Source: Glycomyces sp. NRRL B-16210 (lineage in GTDB: Bacteria; Actinomycetota; Actinomycetes; Mycobacteriales; Micromonosporaceae). Taken from it: DNA of 64,000 nucleotides. Shown piece by piece: positions 15,545-24,623 of this stretch; within the stretch, counting starts at the first letter, position 1; each line of letters starts with the position of its first letter. The stretch is taken from assembly GCF_000719515.1 (NCBI RefSeq), contig NZ_JOGR01000010.1:372001-436000 (forward strand). The letters run 5' to 3'. Position numbers and translations under genes: made by a program. The notes below the pieces were generated by a model. The model had not been told where the DNA came from. It saw only the letters and a list, made by a program, of their open reading frames with translations, and ran no database searches.

Positions 15545-15710
15545 CTTTCCTGGTCAGCACCCTCGAACGGCGGGCGATACGCACCGGGCTGGTCGCCGCG
15601 GCGTGCCCCTCGGCCAGGGCCGTGAAGTCAGGAGTAGAACGTCGTCCGCCTGCGGGCAGCAGCGGAGAAGCGAGTGGCGGGCGGGACTCGCGCGGGGGCA
15701 GAATGCCGGG

Positions 15711-16223
15711 GTGACCTCTTCGATCCCCTTCGCGATCCGCCCCGTCCTCCTCGCCGAGCACGACGCGCTCGGCGAACTGACCGTCCGGTCCTACCTCGCC
15801 GGCGACCTGCTCATCGGCGGGCCCGACGACCCGTACGCGCCGCGCCTGCGCGACGTCGCCCACCGGGCCGCCGGGGCGCACGTGATCGTCGCGGCCGAGC
15901 CCGACGGGGCCCTCCTCGGCGGCGTCACGCTCGCGTTCCCCGGCAGCCCGATGGCCGAACTCGCCGGACCCGGTGACGCCGAGATCCGGATGCTCGCGGT
16001 CGACCCGGCCGCGCAGGGCCGCGGCGTCGGGTCGGCGCTGGCGGCCGCGTGCGTGGAGCGGTCGCGGGCCGAACCGGGGATCGGGCGCGTCGTCCTGTGC
16101 TCGCAGCGGCAGATGCGCACCGCCCACCGCATCTACGGGCGGCTCGGCTTCACGCGCGCGCCGGGCCTGGACTGGACGCCCGCGCCCGGCGTCGACCTGT
16201 GGGCGTTCGCCCTCGACCTCTAG
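15711..16223 (+). CDS. GNAT-family N-acetyltransferase
   Basis: A 170-residue acetyltransferase with the GNAT core. Motif A is EIRMLAVDPAAQGRGVGSALAAACVERS, with the acetyl-CoA pyrophosphate loop QGRGVG, and motif B is RIYGRLGFTRAPGLDW. The acceptor substrate is unknown. GTG 15711 is the likely start, because CAGAAT lies six bases upstream in the position expected for a leaderless -10 box; the frame is open further upstream without family similarity. Its last four bases overlap the convergent sulfotransferase gene. Confidence 0.87.
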   Translation: MTSSIPFAIRPVLLAEHDALGELTVRSYLAGDLLIGGPDDPYAPRLRDVAHRAAGAHVIVAAEPDGALLGGVTLAFPGSPMAELAGPGDAEIRMLAVDPAAQGRGVGSALAAACVERSRAEPGIGRVVLCSQRQMRTAHRIYGRLGFTRAPGLDWTPAPGVDLWAFALDL

Positions 16224-17404
16224 AGCATCGCGGCGAAGTCGCGCTTGTAGCCGGCCAGGGCCTGGTCGACCTCGCCTTCGGCGAGCCCGTACTGCGCCAG
16301 CTCGTGCTTGCGGCCGTGGGTGCGCCCGGCGAGCGAGGCCTCCAGCGCGCCCTGTTCCGCAGCGCCCCAGGGCGCTTCGAGGCGGGCGAAGAGCGCCGGC
16401 AGTCGCTCCTGTGCCTCGTCGGTGAGGTCCCGGTAGGGGACGTCGATGAACGAGGAGGGGTGCATCCGGGAGCGCACGGCGCGGGCCCGGTCGATGCCGG
16501 TCGCGAAGAGCCCCAGCCACATCCGGCCCAGTTCCTGCGGGTCGACCTCGGCGTTGTTCAACGCGGAGGCGGTCTCGCTCATGTTGCACATCGAGGCGAG
16601 GGCCGCGGCCGGGTCGCGGTGGGTCCACAGGATCTGCGCGTCGGGGAAGACCTTCACGAGGGCGCCGAGCTGCCACAGGTGCGCGGGGGCGCGCAGGACC
16701 CAGCGGCGGCGCGGGCGCCCGTGCTGGAGCACCTGGAGCGCCTGCTTGAGGTAGCGGTAGTCGGCGGTGTAGTCGCGTTCGAGCATCCACTGCGCGTACC
16801 CGGGCGGCTGGGCGCTCACCAAGAGGCCCACGCCGTGCGGGAGGACCCGCACGCACGAGTCGGGCTTGTCGGGGTCCATGTCGTAGACCGCGGCGAAGGT
16901 GGGGACGGCCTTGCGGACGGCGCCGACGGTGCGCTCGGCGCGGCGGCGCGGGTCGGCCGGGGCGCCTTCGAGGTCGGTGTGGATGAGTTCGCGCAGCAGC
17001 GGGGAGCGGTGGGCCTCGTGCCCGGCGAGGAGCCGCTGGAGCATCGTGGTGCCGGTGCGGGGGATGCCGGTGACGACGATCGGCCGGGAGATCGGCTCGT
17101 AGGCGATCTCGGGGTTGAGGGCGTGGAGCTTGCGCACGCGCAGGCGGTTCTCGAGCCGGTCGGTGACCTCCTGGACGGCGCCGAGCCAGCCGGTGAGGGT
17201 GAGCCCTTCGATCTCGGCGTGCCCGGCGAGGAGGACCCGCATGGCCTCGATGAAGTCCTCGTCGCCGTGCGCGGTGGAGCCGGTGCGCTGCTCGGCGTCG
17301 CGGACGGCGCGTTCGAGGACGCGGTCCACCTTCCCGCGGCGGCCGGCGATGGCGGGGGTGAGGACGGTGTTGACGGCCTTGATCCAGGGTGCGACTCGTT
17401 CCAT
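16220..17404 (-). CDS. Sulfotransferase family protein
   Basis: A 394-residue member of the sulfotransferase_3 group. The PAPS 5'-phosphosulfate loop appears as VVTGIPRTGTTMLQRLLAGH (about 111-130). The 3'-phosphate-binding part likely includes LWTHRDPAAALASMCNM near residue 253. Mycobacterial Stf-type relatives sulfate lipids or sugars, but many actinobacterial homologues have no known acceptor. ATG 17404 is preceded by AAGGAG at eight bases, and TAGGCT further upstream may be its -10. Its end overlaps the GNAT gene tail to tail by 4 bp. The adjacent acyltransferases suggest, without proof, a role in decorating surface polymers. Confidence 0.88.
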   Translation of the reverse strand: MERVAPWIKAVNTVLTPAIAGRRGKVDRVLERAVRDAEQRTGSTAHGDEDFIEAMRVLLAGHAEIEGLTLTGWLGAVQEVTDRLENRLRVRKLHALNPEIAYEPISRPIVVTGIPRTGTTMLQRLLAGHEAHRSPLLRELIHTDLEGAPADPRRRAERTVGAVRKAVPTFAAVYDMDPDKPDSCVRVLPHGVGLLVSAQPPGYAQWMLERDYTADYRYLKQALQVLQHGRPRRRWVLRAPAHLWQLGALVKVFPDAQILWTHRDPAAALASMCNMSETASALNNAEVDPQELGRMWLGLFATGIDRARAVRSRMHPSSFIDVPYRDLTDEAQERLPALFARLEAPWGAAEQGALEASLAGRTHGRKHELAQYGLAEGEVDQALAGYKRDFAAML

Positions 17405-17499
17405 TCGAACGACTCCTTTTGTCCCGCATGTGAATAAGAGGTGAGCCTACATTCAGGTTCGAATGCGGGCCCACCTCGGTGCGTCGATTGTGTCCGCGG

Positions 17500-19653
17500 C
17501 TAGCGGACCGGCTCGGCCTCCAGCGGGATCGACACGGACAGTTGCGGCGCGAGTTCGGCCACGAAGCGGGCCGAGAGGTGGTTGGAGTCGCGGTAGACGA
17601 GGATGTTGCCGATGACCACCGGGCAGGTGCCCTGGTCGAGGTCGCACAGCCACGGGATCGGGTCGACCACGGTGGCCCCGGCGTCGCCGATCGCGTCCAT
17701 GAGGGACTCGCGCTCCTCCTCGGGCAGGACGATCACGTCCTCCATGTCCCCCACGCACACCCGGGCGTCGGTGGGGTTCTCGGCGAGGCAGTCGGGCACG
17801 TCCTTGATGAGGTCGGTCGAGTCGGCCATGTAGTAGACCCGGTCGGCGCTCTCCTGGAGGCGCTCGATGCTGTCGACCCAGCCGTCGGCCCAGGCCTGCG
17901 CGGGGTCGTCGGCGACGACCTCCTTGTGGTCGTAGGCGGAGGTCACCACGGCCTCGGGCTCGATGTCCTCCAGGAGGGCGAAAGCGTCGTCCTTCCACTC
18001 CTCGCACTCGGTGTAGCGGCGCTCGAGCTTCCAGTCGATCTCCTCGACCTCGGGGACCGAGCAGTTGGCCTTGGTCATGGCGAACAGCTTCCAGCCGGAG
18101 GCCTCGGCGAGCTGGTTCAGCGCCGGGAACCACTGCGCCGCATGGGAGTCGCCGAAGAGCACGATGGTCTTCTCGCCCTCGGGGTCGCCGTACCAGCAGC
18201 CGTCCTCCTGGACCTCGACCGCGTCGCGCTCGACCACGCACCCGTCGTCGTACAGCGAGGGCTGGTCGAGCCGGGCCTCCTCCAGCTGCGGGGTGAGGTT
18301 CGCCGGGACCACGTCCACATCGGAGGACTCGTCGAGGAGGTCCCAGACGGTGGTGCCGTTGCCGGTGACCTCCTGGGCCTCCTCGTTCGTCGCCGTCGGC
18401 ATCGGCTGGAGCACCAGCATGAGCGAGACCGCCAGGGCCGCGGTGATGAGGCCGCCGCCCATCGCCAGCGCGCGCGAGGGCACCTGGATGAGGGGCCTGC
18501 GGGTGCGGATCGGGTTCTCCACCAGGTGGAATGAGGCGACGCTGAGCAGGAAGGCGGCGGCCATGAGCACGAGGTAGTGGCGCAGGCGCGGCTCCTCGAC
18601 GCCGAGGATCGCCGGTCCGATCATCACCAGCGGCCAGTGCCACAGGTACAGGCCGTAGGAGATCTTCCCGATGTACTGGAAGGGCGCCAGGCGCAGCAGT
18701 GCGGTGGCGCCGAAGCGGTCGGGGGCGCATCCGGCGGCGATGACGAGCGCGGTGCCGGCCACCGGCAGCACGGCGGCGTAGCCGGGGAAGACGGTGCGCT
18801 CGTCGATGACGAGCACGGCGGCGAGGATGAGCGCCAGGCCGGTCCAGGAGGCGAGGGCGGCGGTCCACCGGGGGACGTGACGCAGGCGGGCGGCCGCGAT
18901 GGCGACGAGCGCGCCGGCGGCGAGTTCCCATGCGCGGGTGTGGATGCCGAAGTAGGACCAGATGGGGTCGGGGCCGGACCGGGTGACGCTCAAGGCGAAG
19001 GAGGCGGCGCCGATGAGGAGGAGGACGGCGGCTATGGCGGTGGTGCGGCGGCGGTGGAGGTGGCCGCGCCGGGCGAAGCGCCCGCCCCAGATCCGCTTGG
19101 CGACCAGGGCGATCGCCAGGAGCAGGAGCGGCCAGGCGAGGTAGAACTGCTCTTCGACCGCGAGCGACCAGAAGTGCTGGAGCGGGGAGGGCGCGGTCTC
19201 GGCGTTGAGGTAGTCGGTGCCGGTCTGGGCGAGGCGGAGGTTGACGACGTTGAGCGCGGCGGTGGCCGCGTCGGCGGCGATTTCGCGCATTCTGGTGCGC
19301 GGCAGCCATATCCAGGAGGCGGCGAGGGTGGCCATGAGGACGAGGACCGCGGCGGGCAGGAGGCGCACGGCGCGGCGGGCGTAGAAGCCGGTGAGCGAGA
19401 CGCGTCCGGTGCGGTCGATCTCGCGCAGCAGGAGTGAGGTGATGAGGAAGCCGGAGATGACGAAGAAGACGTCGACGCCGACGAAGCCGCCCTCGGAGTG
19501 GAAGAACCCGATGTGGGCGGCGATGACGGCGCCGACCGCGACCGCCCGCAGGCCCTCGATGTCGGGCCGCCAGTGCGAGGGGCGCGGCGCGCTCTTCGGT
19601 TCATCGGCGGCCTGGGGCGGCCGCTCCTGTAGTGGTGCGTCGGTCGAACGCAT
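17500..19653 (-). CDS. Membrane O-acyltransferase, acyltransferase-3 plus SGNH domain (OafA-like), copy 1
   Basis: A 717-residue two-domain protein. Residues ~25-400 are an acyltransferase-3 membrane domain of about ten helices, starting WRPDIEGLRAVAVGAVIAAH with the conserved histidine, then GGFVGVDVFFVISGFLIT. The extracytoplasmic C-terminal part is an SGNH domain, with LFGDSHAAQWFPALN (serine) and RDSNHLSARF (Asp-His). This architecture transfers acyl groups to cell-surface polysaccharides, as in OafA and OatA-like enzymes. ATG 19653 has GGAG ten bases upstream. It is closely similar along its whole length to the gene just upstream and probably arose by tandem duplication. The surface acceptor is unknown. 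Confidence 0.92.
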   Translation of the reverse strand: MRSTDAPLQERPPQAADEPKSAPRPSHWRPDIEGLRAVAVGAVIAAHIGFFHSEGGFVGVDVFFVISGFLITSLLLREIDRTGRVSLTGFYARRAVRLLPAAVLVLMATLAASWIWLPRTRMREIAADAATAALNVVNLRLAQTGTDYLNAETAPSPLQHFWSLAVEEQFYLAWPLLLLAIALVAKRIWGGRFARRGHLHRRRTTAIAAVLLLIGAASFALSVTRSGPDPIWSYFGIHTRAWELAAGALVAIAAARLRHVPRWTAALASWTGLALILAAVLVIDERTVFPGYAAVLPVAGTALVIAAGCAPDRFGATALLRLAPFQYIGKISYGLYLWHWPLVMIGPAILGVEEPRLRHYLVLMAAAFLLSVASFHLVENPIRTRRPLIQVPSRALAMGGGLITAALAVSLMLVLQPMPTATNEEAQEVTGNGTTVWDLLDESSDVDVVPANLTPQLEEARLDQPSLYDDGCVVERDAVEVQEDGCWYGDPEGEKTIVLFGDSHAAQWFPALNQLAEASGWKLFAMTKANCSVPEVEEIDWKLERRYTECEEWKDDAFALLEDIEPEAVVTSAYDHKEVVADDPAQAWADGWVDSIERLQESADRVYYMADSTDLIKDVPDCLAENPTDARVCVGDMEDVIVLPEEERESLMDAIGDAGATVVDPIPWLCDLDQGTCPVVIGNILVYRDSNHLSARFVAELAPQLSVSIPLEAEPVR

Positions 19654-19810
19654 GCGTGTCGGTCTCCGAACGGTTCGTCGGGCGCTGCTCCTCCAGGTGG
19701 GCGTCCTGGAGCTGACTTCGGGCGTCGGGAGGCGGTTCCCGACGATAACACCGTCGGTCGAATGGGGCCGAGTCCTACCATGGGAGTGGTATTCGCCTCA
19801 TATCGCTTCG

Positions 19811-21971
19811 CTAAACCGGCTTCGGCGGTTTCGACGTCGGGATCACCGTCGATGGGGATCACCGCGGCCAGTTGCGGCGCCAGTTGGGAGGCGAACGTCG
19901 GGGTGAGGTGGCTGTCGTCGCGGTAGACGAGGAGGTTGCCGACCACGACGGGGCATTTGCCGGCCTCGACGTCGCAGATCCAGGGGACGGGGTCGATGAC
20001 GGTGGCCCCGGCCTCGGCCACGGCGTCGAGGGCCGCCTCGCGGCGCTCGGGGTGGGAGATGCCCGCTTCGAGGGTGTTGACGCACACCGAGGCGTTGTCG
20101 GGGTTGGCCGAGAGGCAGTCGGGGACGTTCCCCGCGGCCCAGGGGGTGTCGGCGAGGACGTAGATCTCCTCGGTGCCTTCCTGGAGGCGTTCGAGCGAGG
20201 CGAGCCAGCCGTCGACCCAGGCGGTGTCGGGGTCGTCTTCGAGGACCTTCTTCTTGTCGGAGGAGGTGGCGATGATCATGTCGGGTTCGAGGTCGGCGAT
20301 GGTGTCGAGGGCCTCGTCGCGCCATTCGGCGCATTCGGTGTACTCGCGTTCGAGGCTGCCGCTGTACTCGCTGACCTCGGGGATGGAGCACCCGGACTTG
20401 GTGAGCACGAGCATCCGCCAGCCGGAGGCCTCGGCGAGCTGGTTGAGCGGCGGGAACCACTGGGCGGCGTGGGAGTCGCCGAACAGGACCAGGTCCTTCT
20501 CGCCTTCGGGGTCGCCGAACCAGCAGTGGTCCTTGACCTCGGTGCTCTCCTGGCCGGTGAAGCAGCCGTCGGCGTAGTAGGCGGGCATGTCCTCGGGGGC
20601 GTCGTCGAGGGAGGGTTCGAGGTTCGCCGGGACGACGTCCACGCCGGTGGACTCGTCGATGAGCTGCCAGACGGTCGCCCCGTTGCCGGTGACGGCCTCG
20701 GCCTCGCCGCCGTCGGTCGTCTGGGCGGGCTGGAGGACCGCCGCGAAGGACACCGCGAGGGTGCAGACCATGAGCGCCCCGCCGAGCGCGAGGGCGCGCG
20801 AGGGGACCTGGACGAGGGGCTTGCGGGTGCGGATGGGGTTCTCGACGAGGTGGAAGGTGGCGACGCTGAGCACGAACGCGGCGGCCATGAGCACGAGGTA
20901 GTGGCGCAGGCGCGGCTCCTCGACCCCGAGTACGGCCGGGCCGATGACGACCAGCGGCCAGTGCCACAGGTACAGGCCGTAGGAGATCTTCCCGACGTAC
21001 TGGGCCGGTGCGATGCCGAGCAGGGTCTGGGCGCCGAACCGGTGGGGCGCGCAGCCGGCGGCGATGACGAGGGCGGTGCCTGCGACCGGCAGCAGGGCCG
21101 CGTAGCCGGGGAAGACGGTGTTCTCGTCGATGACGAACACGGCGGCGGCGATGAGCGCCAGGCCGATCCAGGAGGCGAGGGCCGCGAGGGGGGCGGGCAC
21201 GCGCCGCAGCCGGGCGGCGGCGACGGCGATGAGCGCGCCGGCGGCGAGTTCCCATGCGCGGGTGTGGATGCCGAAGTAGGACCAGACCGGGTCGGTCGCC
21301 GTCTGCGTGACGCTGAGGAGGAAGGACCCGGCGGCGACGAGCAGCAGCAGGCCCGTGACGGCGCCGACGCGGCGGCGCCGTTCGAGCCCGCGCGGCAGGA
21401 ACCGCCCGCGGTAGAGGCGGGCGGTGAGCAGGGCGACGCCGATGAGGATGAGCGGCCAGGCGAGGTAGAACTGCTCCTCGACCGCGAGCGACCAGAAGTG
21501 CTGGAGCGGCGAGGGCGGGGCGTCGGCGTTGAAGTAGTCGGTGCTGACGTACGCCAGGCGCAGGTTGATGACGTTGAGGGCCGCGGCGACCGCGTCGGCG
21601 GCCACGTCGCCGAGGCGGGTGCGCGGCAGCCAGATCCAGGCGGCGACCAATGTGGCGAGCATGACCGTCGCGGCGGCGGGCAGGAGGCGCACGGCGCGGC
21701 GGGCGTAGAAGCCGGCCAGGGAGATCTTCCCGGTGCGGTCGATCTCGCGCAGCAGCAGCGAAGTGATGAGGAAGCCGGAGATGACGAAGAAGACGTCGAC
21801 GCCGACGAAGCCGCCCTCGGAGTGGAAGAACCCGATGTGCGCGGCGATGACGACGATGACGGCCAGGGCGCGCAGCCCTTCGATGTCCGGGCGCCAGTGG
21901 CTCGGACGCGCCCGGGGACCCGGCTCGGTGTCGGAGGTCGGGCTCGCGGGTGCAGTTACGGTCGGCCGCAT
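19811..21971 (-). CDS. Membrane O-acyltransferase (acyltransferase-3 plus SGNH), copy 2, with a C-terminal frameshift
   Basis: A paralogue of the downstream gene with the same layout: membrane domain from WRPDIEGLRALAVIVVIAAH, SGNH blocks LFGDSHAAQWFPPLN and RDDSHLTPTF. As written, the frame misses its stop and runs on to 19032, giving 979 residues whose last ~260 are out-of-frame translation of the gap and the next gene. The two paralogues end alike if one base is removed. Copy 1 ends GCCGAGCCGGT...TAG; here the same place reads GCCGAAGCCGGTTTAG. Dropping one A (plus-strand T at 19821/19822) restores a stop at 19813-19811 and a 719-residue protein. This may be a sequencing error or a natural mutation. 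Both functional domains are intact. Confidence 0.85.
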
Positions 21972-22175
21972 GGCTGGAGGATCTCCGGATTCGCTCGCTG
22001 AAAGTGCCCTGCTCCACTGTGAACACGGGAGTGGCCGTCGGACGGGCCGATCGCGGGGGACGGGGCGCCCCGGCGGCTTCCGCCGAACTCGGTCCAGTTT
22101 ACTGTCGCCGGTCCGGGGCCGACGGCGAGGTGGGGGCGGTCCACACTGAGCGGACCGCCCGTCACGAACCGTGCC

Positions 22176-23066
22176 TCACGGGACGCCCGGGGGCTCGGGG
22201 GTCTCGCGGAGCAGGCCCTCTTGCGTGGCCGAGGCGATGTGGCGGCCGTCGCGGTCGAAGAAGCGCCCCTGGGCGAGGCCGCGCCCGCCCGAGGCGGCCG
22301 GGGACTCGGCGTCGTACAGGATCCACTCGTCGGCGCGGAACGGCCGGTGGAACCACAAGGCGTGGTCCAGGCTCGTGCCGAGGTAGCCGCCCGAGCCCCA
22401 CACCGCGCCGTGGCGCGACAGGACCGAGTCCAGCAGCGTCAGGTCCGAGGCGTAGGTGAGCACGCACACGTGGATGAGCGGGTCGTCGGGGAGCTTCCCG
22501 TCGGCCTTCATCCACACCCGCTGGCGCGCTTCGGCGGGCCGCTCCCCCGAGCGGAAGTAGCCCGAGCCGCCCAGGTAGCGCACGTCGATGGGGCGCGGGA
22601 TGCGCGCCCACATGCTCAAGCGGTCCGGGTCGGCCCGGAGCCGCTCGGCGATGGTCGGCACGTCCTCGGGCGCGGCCACCTCGGGCGCCGGGTCCCCGTG
22701 TTCGAGGCCCCGCTCGCCGGTGTGGAAGGACGCGGACATGAAGAAGATCGTCCGCCCGCCCTGGAGGGCCACGGTCCGCCGCACCGAGAAGGAGCGGCCG
22801 TCGCGGATGTTCTCCACCTGGTAGAGGATCGGCTTCGAGGAGTCCCCGGGCCGCACGAAGTACCCGTGCAGGGAGTGGACGCGCCGCTCGGGGGCGACGG
22901 TGCGGCCGGCGGCGACGAGCGCCTGCCCGGCCACCTGGCCGCCGAAGACCCGCTGGAGCCCGACCTCCGCCCGCGGCCCGCGGTACAGGCCCGTGTCGAT
23001 CTGTTCCAGGTCGAGGACGGCGAGGAGCGAGTCCACCGCGTCCTGTCCCACCAGGACCTCGCTCAT
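22176..23066 (-). CDS. tesB: Acyl-CoA thioesterase II
   Basis: A 296-residue double-hotdog thioesterase that hydrolyses medium- and long-chain acyl-CoA to free acid and CoA. Conserved segments: GLQRVFGGQVAGQALVAA in the first hotdog, HSLHGYFVRPGD, and in the second hotdog VLTYASDLTLLDS, GTSLDHALWFHRPF and ASATQEGLLR. The aspartate, threonine and glutamine that form the TesB triad are all present. ATG 23066 immediately follows the pyruvate kinase stop codon with no gap, so the pair is surely cotranscribed. Length is normal for the family (about 285-300). Confidence 0.95.
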   Translation of the reverse strand: MSEVLVGQDAVDSLLAVLDLEQIDTGLYRGPRAEVGLQRVFGGQVAGQALVAAGRTVAPERRVHSLHGYFVRPGDSSKPILYQVENIRDGRSFSVRRTVALQGGRTIFFMSASFHTGERGLEHGDPAPEVAAPEDVPTIAERLRADPDRLSMWARIPRPIDVRYLGGSGYFRSGERPAEARQRVWMKADGKLPDDPLIHVCVLTYASDLTLLDSVLSRHGAVWGSGGYLGTSLDHALWFHRPFRADEWILYDAESPAASGGRGLAQGRFFDRDGRHIASATQEGLLRETPEPPGVP

Positions 23067-24476
23067 CTACGAGCCGATCTGGTGGACCCGGACGGTGTTC
23101 GTCGAACCGGGGGTCCCGGCCGGCGTGCCGGCCACGATGACCACGAGGTCGCCGGGAGCGGCCAGGTGGTGCTCCTGCATGGTCTTGTCGACCAGCTGGA
23201 ACATCGCGTCGGTGTGGTCGACGTGCTCGACGAGGTAGGAGTCGGTGCCCCAGGACAGGGCCATCTGGTTGCGGACCGACTCGATCGGGGTCAGGCCGTA
23301 GATCGGGCGGTTCGGCTTGAGCCGGGCCAGGCGCTTGACGGTGTCGCCGGTCTGGGTGAACACCGCGAGGGCCTTCGCGCCGATCGCCTCGGCGATGTCG
23401 ACGGCCGCGTGGGTGACCGCGCCGGGCTTGGTCTTCGGGTCGTGGTCGAGGCTCGCCAGCCCGATGGGGCCGCCCTCGGTGGTCTCCACGATCTTCGCCA
23501 TGGTGCGCACGGTCCCGATCGGGTACTTGCCGACCGAGGTCTCGCCCGAGAGCATCACGGCGTCGGTGCCGTCGAGGACGGCGTTGGCGACGTCGGAGAC
23601 CTCGGCGCGGGTGGGCCGGGCGTTCTCGATCATCGAGTCGAGCATCTGGGTGGCGACGATGACCGGCTTGGCGTTCTCGCGGCAGAGGCGCACGATCTCC
23701 TTCTGCACGATCGGGACCTCGTCCAGGGGCATCTCGACGCCCAGGTCGCCGCGGGCGACCATGACGCCGTCGAAGGCCAGGACGATCGACTCCAGGCGGG
23801 CGACGGCCTCGGGCTTCTCGACCTTGGCGATGATCGGGCGGCGCACGCCGACCTCGTCCATCACCTTGTGGCCCAGGCGCACGTCGTCGGGGCTGCGCAC
23901 GAACGACATGGCGATGAGGTCCACGCCGAGGTTGAGCGCGAACTTCATGTCGGCGATGTCCTTCTCGGACAGCGCCGGGACGGAGATCGCCACGTTCGGC
24001 AGGGACAGGCCCTTGTTGTTCGAGACCGGGCCCCCTTCGACCACCAGGCACTCGACGTCGGTGTCGTCGGCGCCGAGCACCTCCAGGGCGAGCTTGCCGT
24101 CGTCGACCAGGAGGCGGTCGCCCTTGCTGACCTCGCCGGGCAGCTTCTTGTAGGTGCAGGACACGCGGTCGTGGGTGCCCTCGACGTCGTCGGAGGTGAT
24201 CTTGACGCGGTCGCCCTCGTCCCACTGCTCGACGCCGTTGGCGAAAGTGCCGAGGCGGATCTTGGGGCCCTGCATGTCGGCCAGGATCGCCACGGGCTTC
24301 CCGGCGGCCTCGGCGGCCTCGCGGACCATCTGGTAGACGGCCTCGTGGTCGGACTGGGCGCCATGGCTGAAGTTCATGCGGGCGACGTTCATGCCGGCGT
24401 CGATCAATCCGGCCATGCGCTCTGGCGTGGCGGTCGCCGGTCCAATGGTGCAAACGATTTTTGCTCTACGAGTCAC
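23067..24476 (-). CDS. pyk: Pyruvate kinase
   Basis: A 469-residue glycolytic enzyme making pyruvate and ATP from phosphoenolpyruvate and ADP. It begins RRAKIVCTIGPATATPERM, followed by GMNVARMNFSHG. The substrate- and metal-binding core includes the catalytic-lysine region IIAKVEKPEAV and MVARGDLGVEMP, then the QMLDSMIENARPTRAEVSD segment. The C-terminal regulatory domain ends in VRVHQIGS. The start is GTG at 24476 with a poor ribosome site. The gltD terminator lies upstream. Length is typical. Confidence 0.97.
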   Translation of the reverse strand: MTRRAKIVCTIGPATATPERMAGLIDAGMNVARMNFSHGAQSDHEAVYQMVREAAEAAGKPVAILADMQGPKIRLGTFANGVEQWDEGDRVKITSDDVEGTHDRVSCTYKKLPGEVSKGDRLLVDDGKLALEVLGADDTDVECLVVEGGPVSNNKGLSLPNVAISVPALSEKDIADMKFALNLGVDLIAMSFVRSPDDVRLGHKVMDEVGVRRPIIAKVEKPEAVARLESIVLAFDGVMVARGDLGVEMPLDEVPIVQKEIVRLCRENAKPVIVATQMLDSMIENARPTRAEVSDVANAVLDGTDAVMLSGETSVGKYPIGTVRTMAKIVETTEGGPIGLASLDHDPKTKPGAVTHAAVDIAEAIGAKALAVFTQTGDTVKRLARLKPNRPIYGLTPIESVRNQMALSWGTDSYLVEHVDHTDAMFQLVDKTMQEHHLAAPGDLVVIVAGTPAGTPGSTNTVRVHQIGS

Positions 24477-24567
24477 CCCGTGAGCTTATATCGGACCCGC
24501 ACTCGCACTCAGGGGGTCACCGCAGATGAGAGGTGCAATGCACCGGTCCGCGAATGCGAGAAAGACA

Positions 24568-24616
24568 TAGGCGGAATTGAGCGGGAACACTAATCGATCC
24601 CGCTCGATTCCGCCTA
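24568..24616 (-). terminator. Terminator after gltD
   Basis: Arms of 19 bp (24568-24586 and 24598-24616) pair with a single G:U, separated by 11 bases, just beyond the gltD stop and before pyk. On the minus strand a T-containing run follows the stem. Confidence 0.85.
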
Positions 24617-24623
24617 TTGCACT

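Noticed and set aside
19032..19810. C-terminal ~260 residues of the 979-residue acyltransferase frame
   Set aside because: These are out-of-frame translation of the intergenic gap and of the paralogue's 5' end, explained by the one-base insertion.
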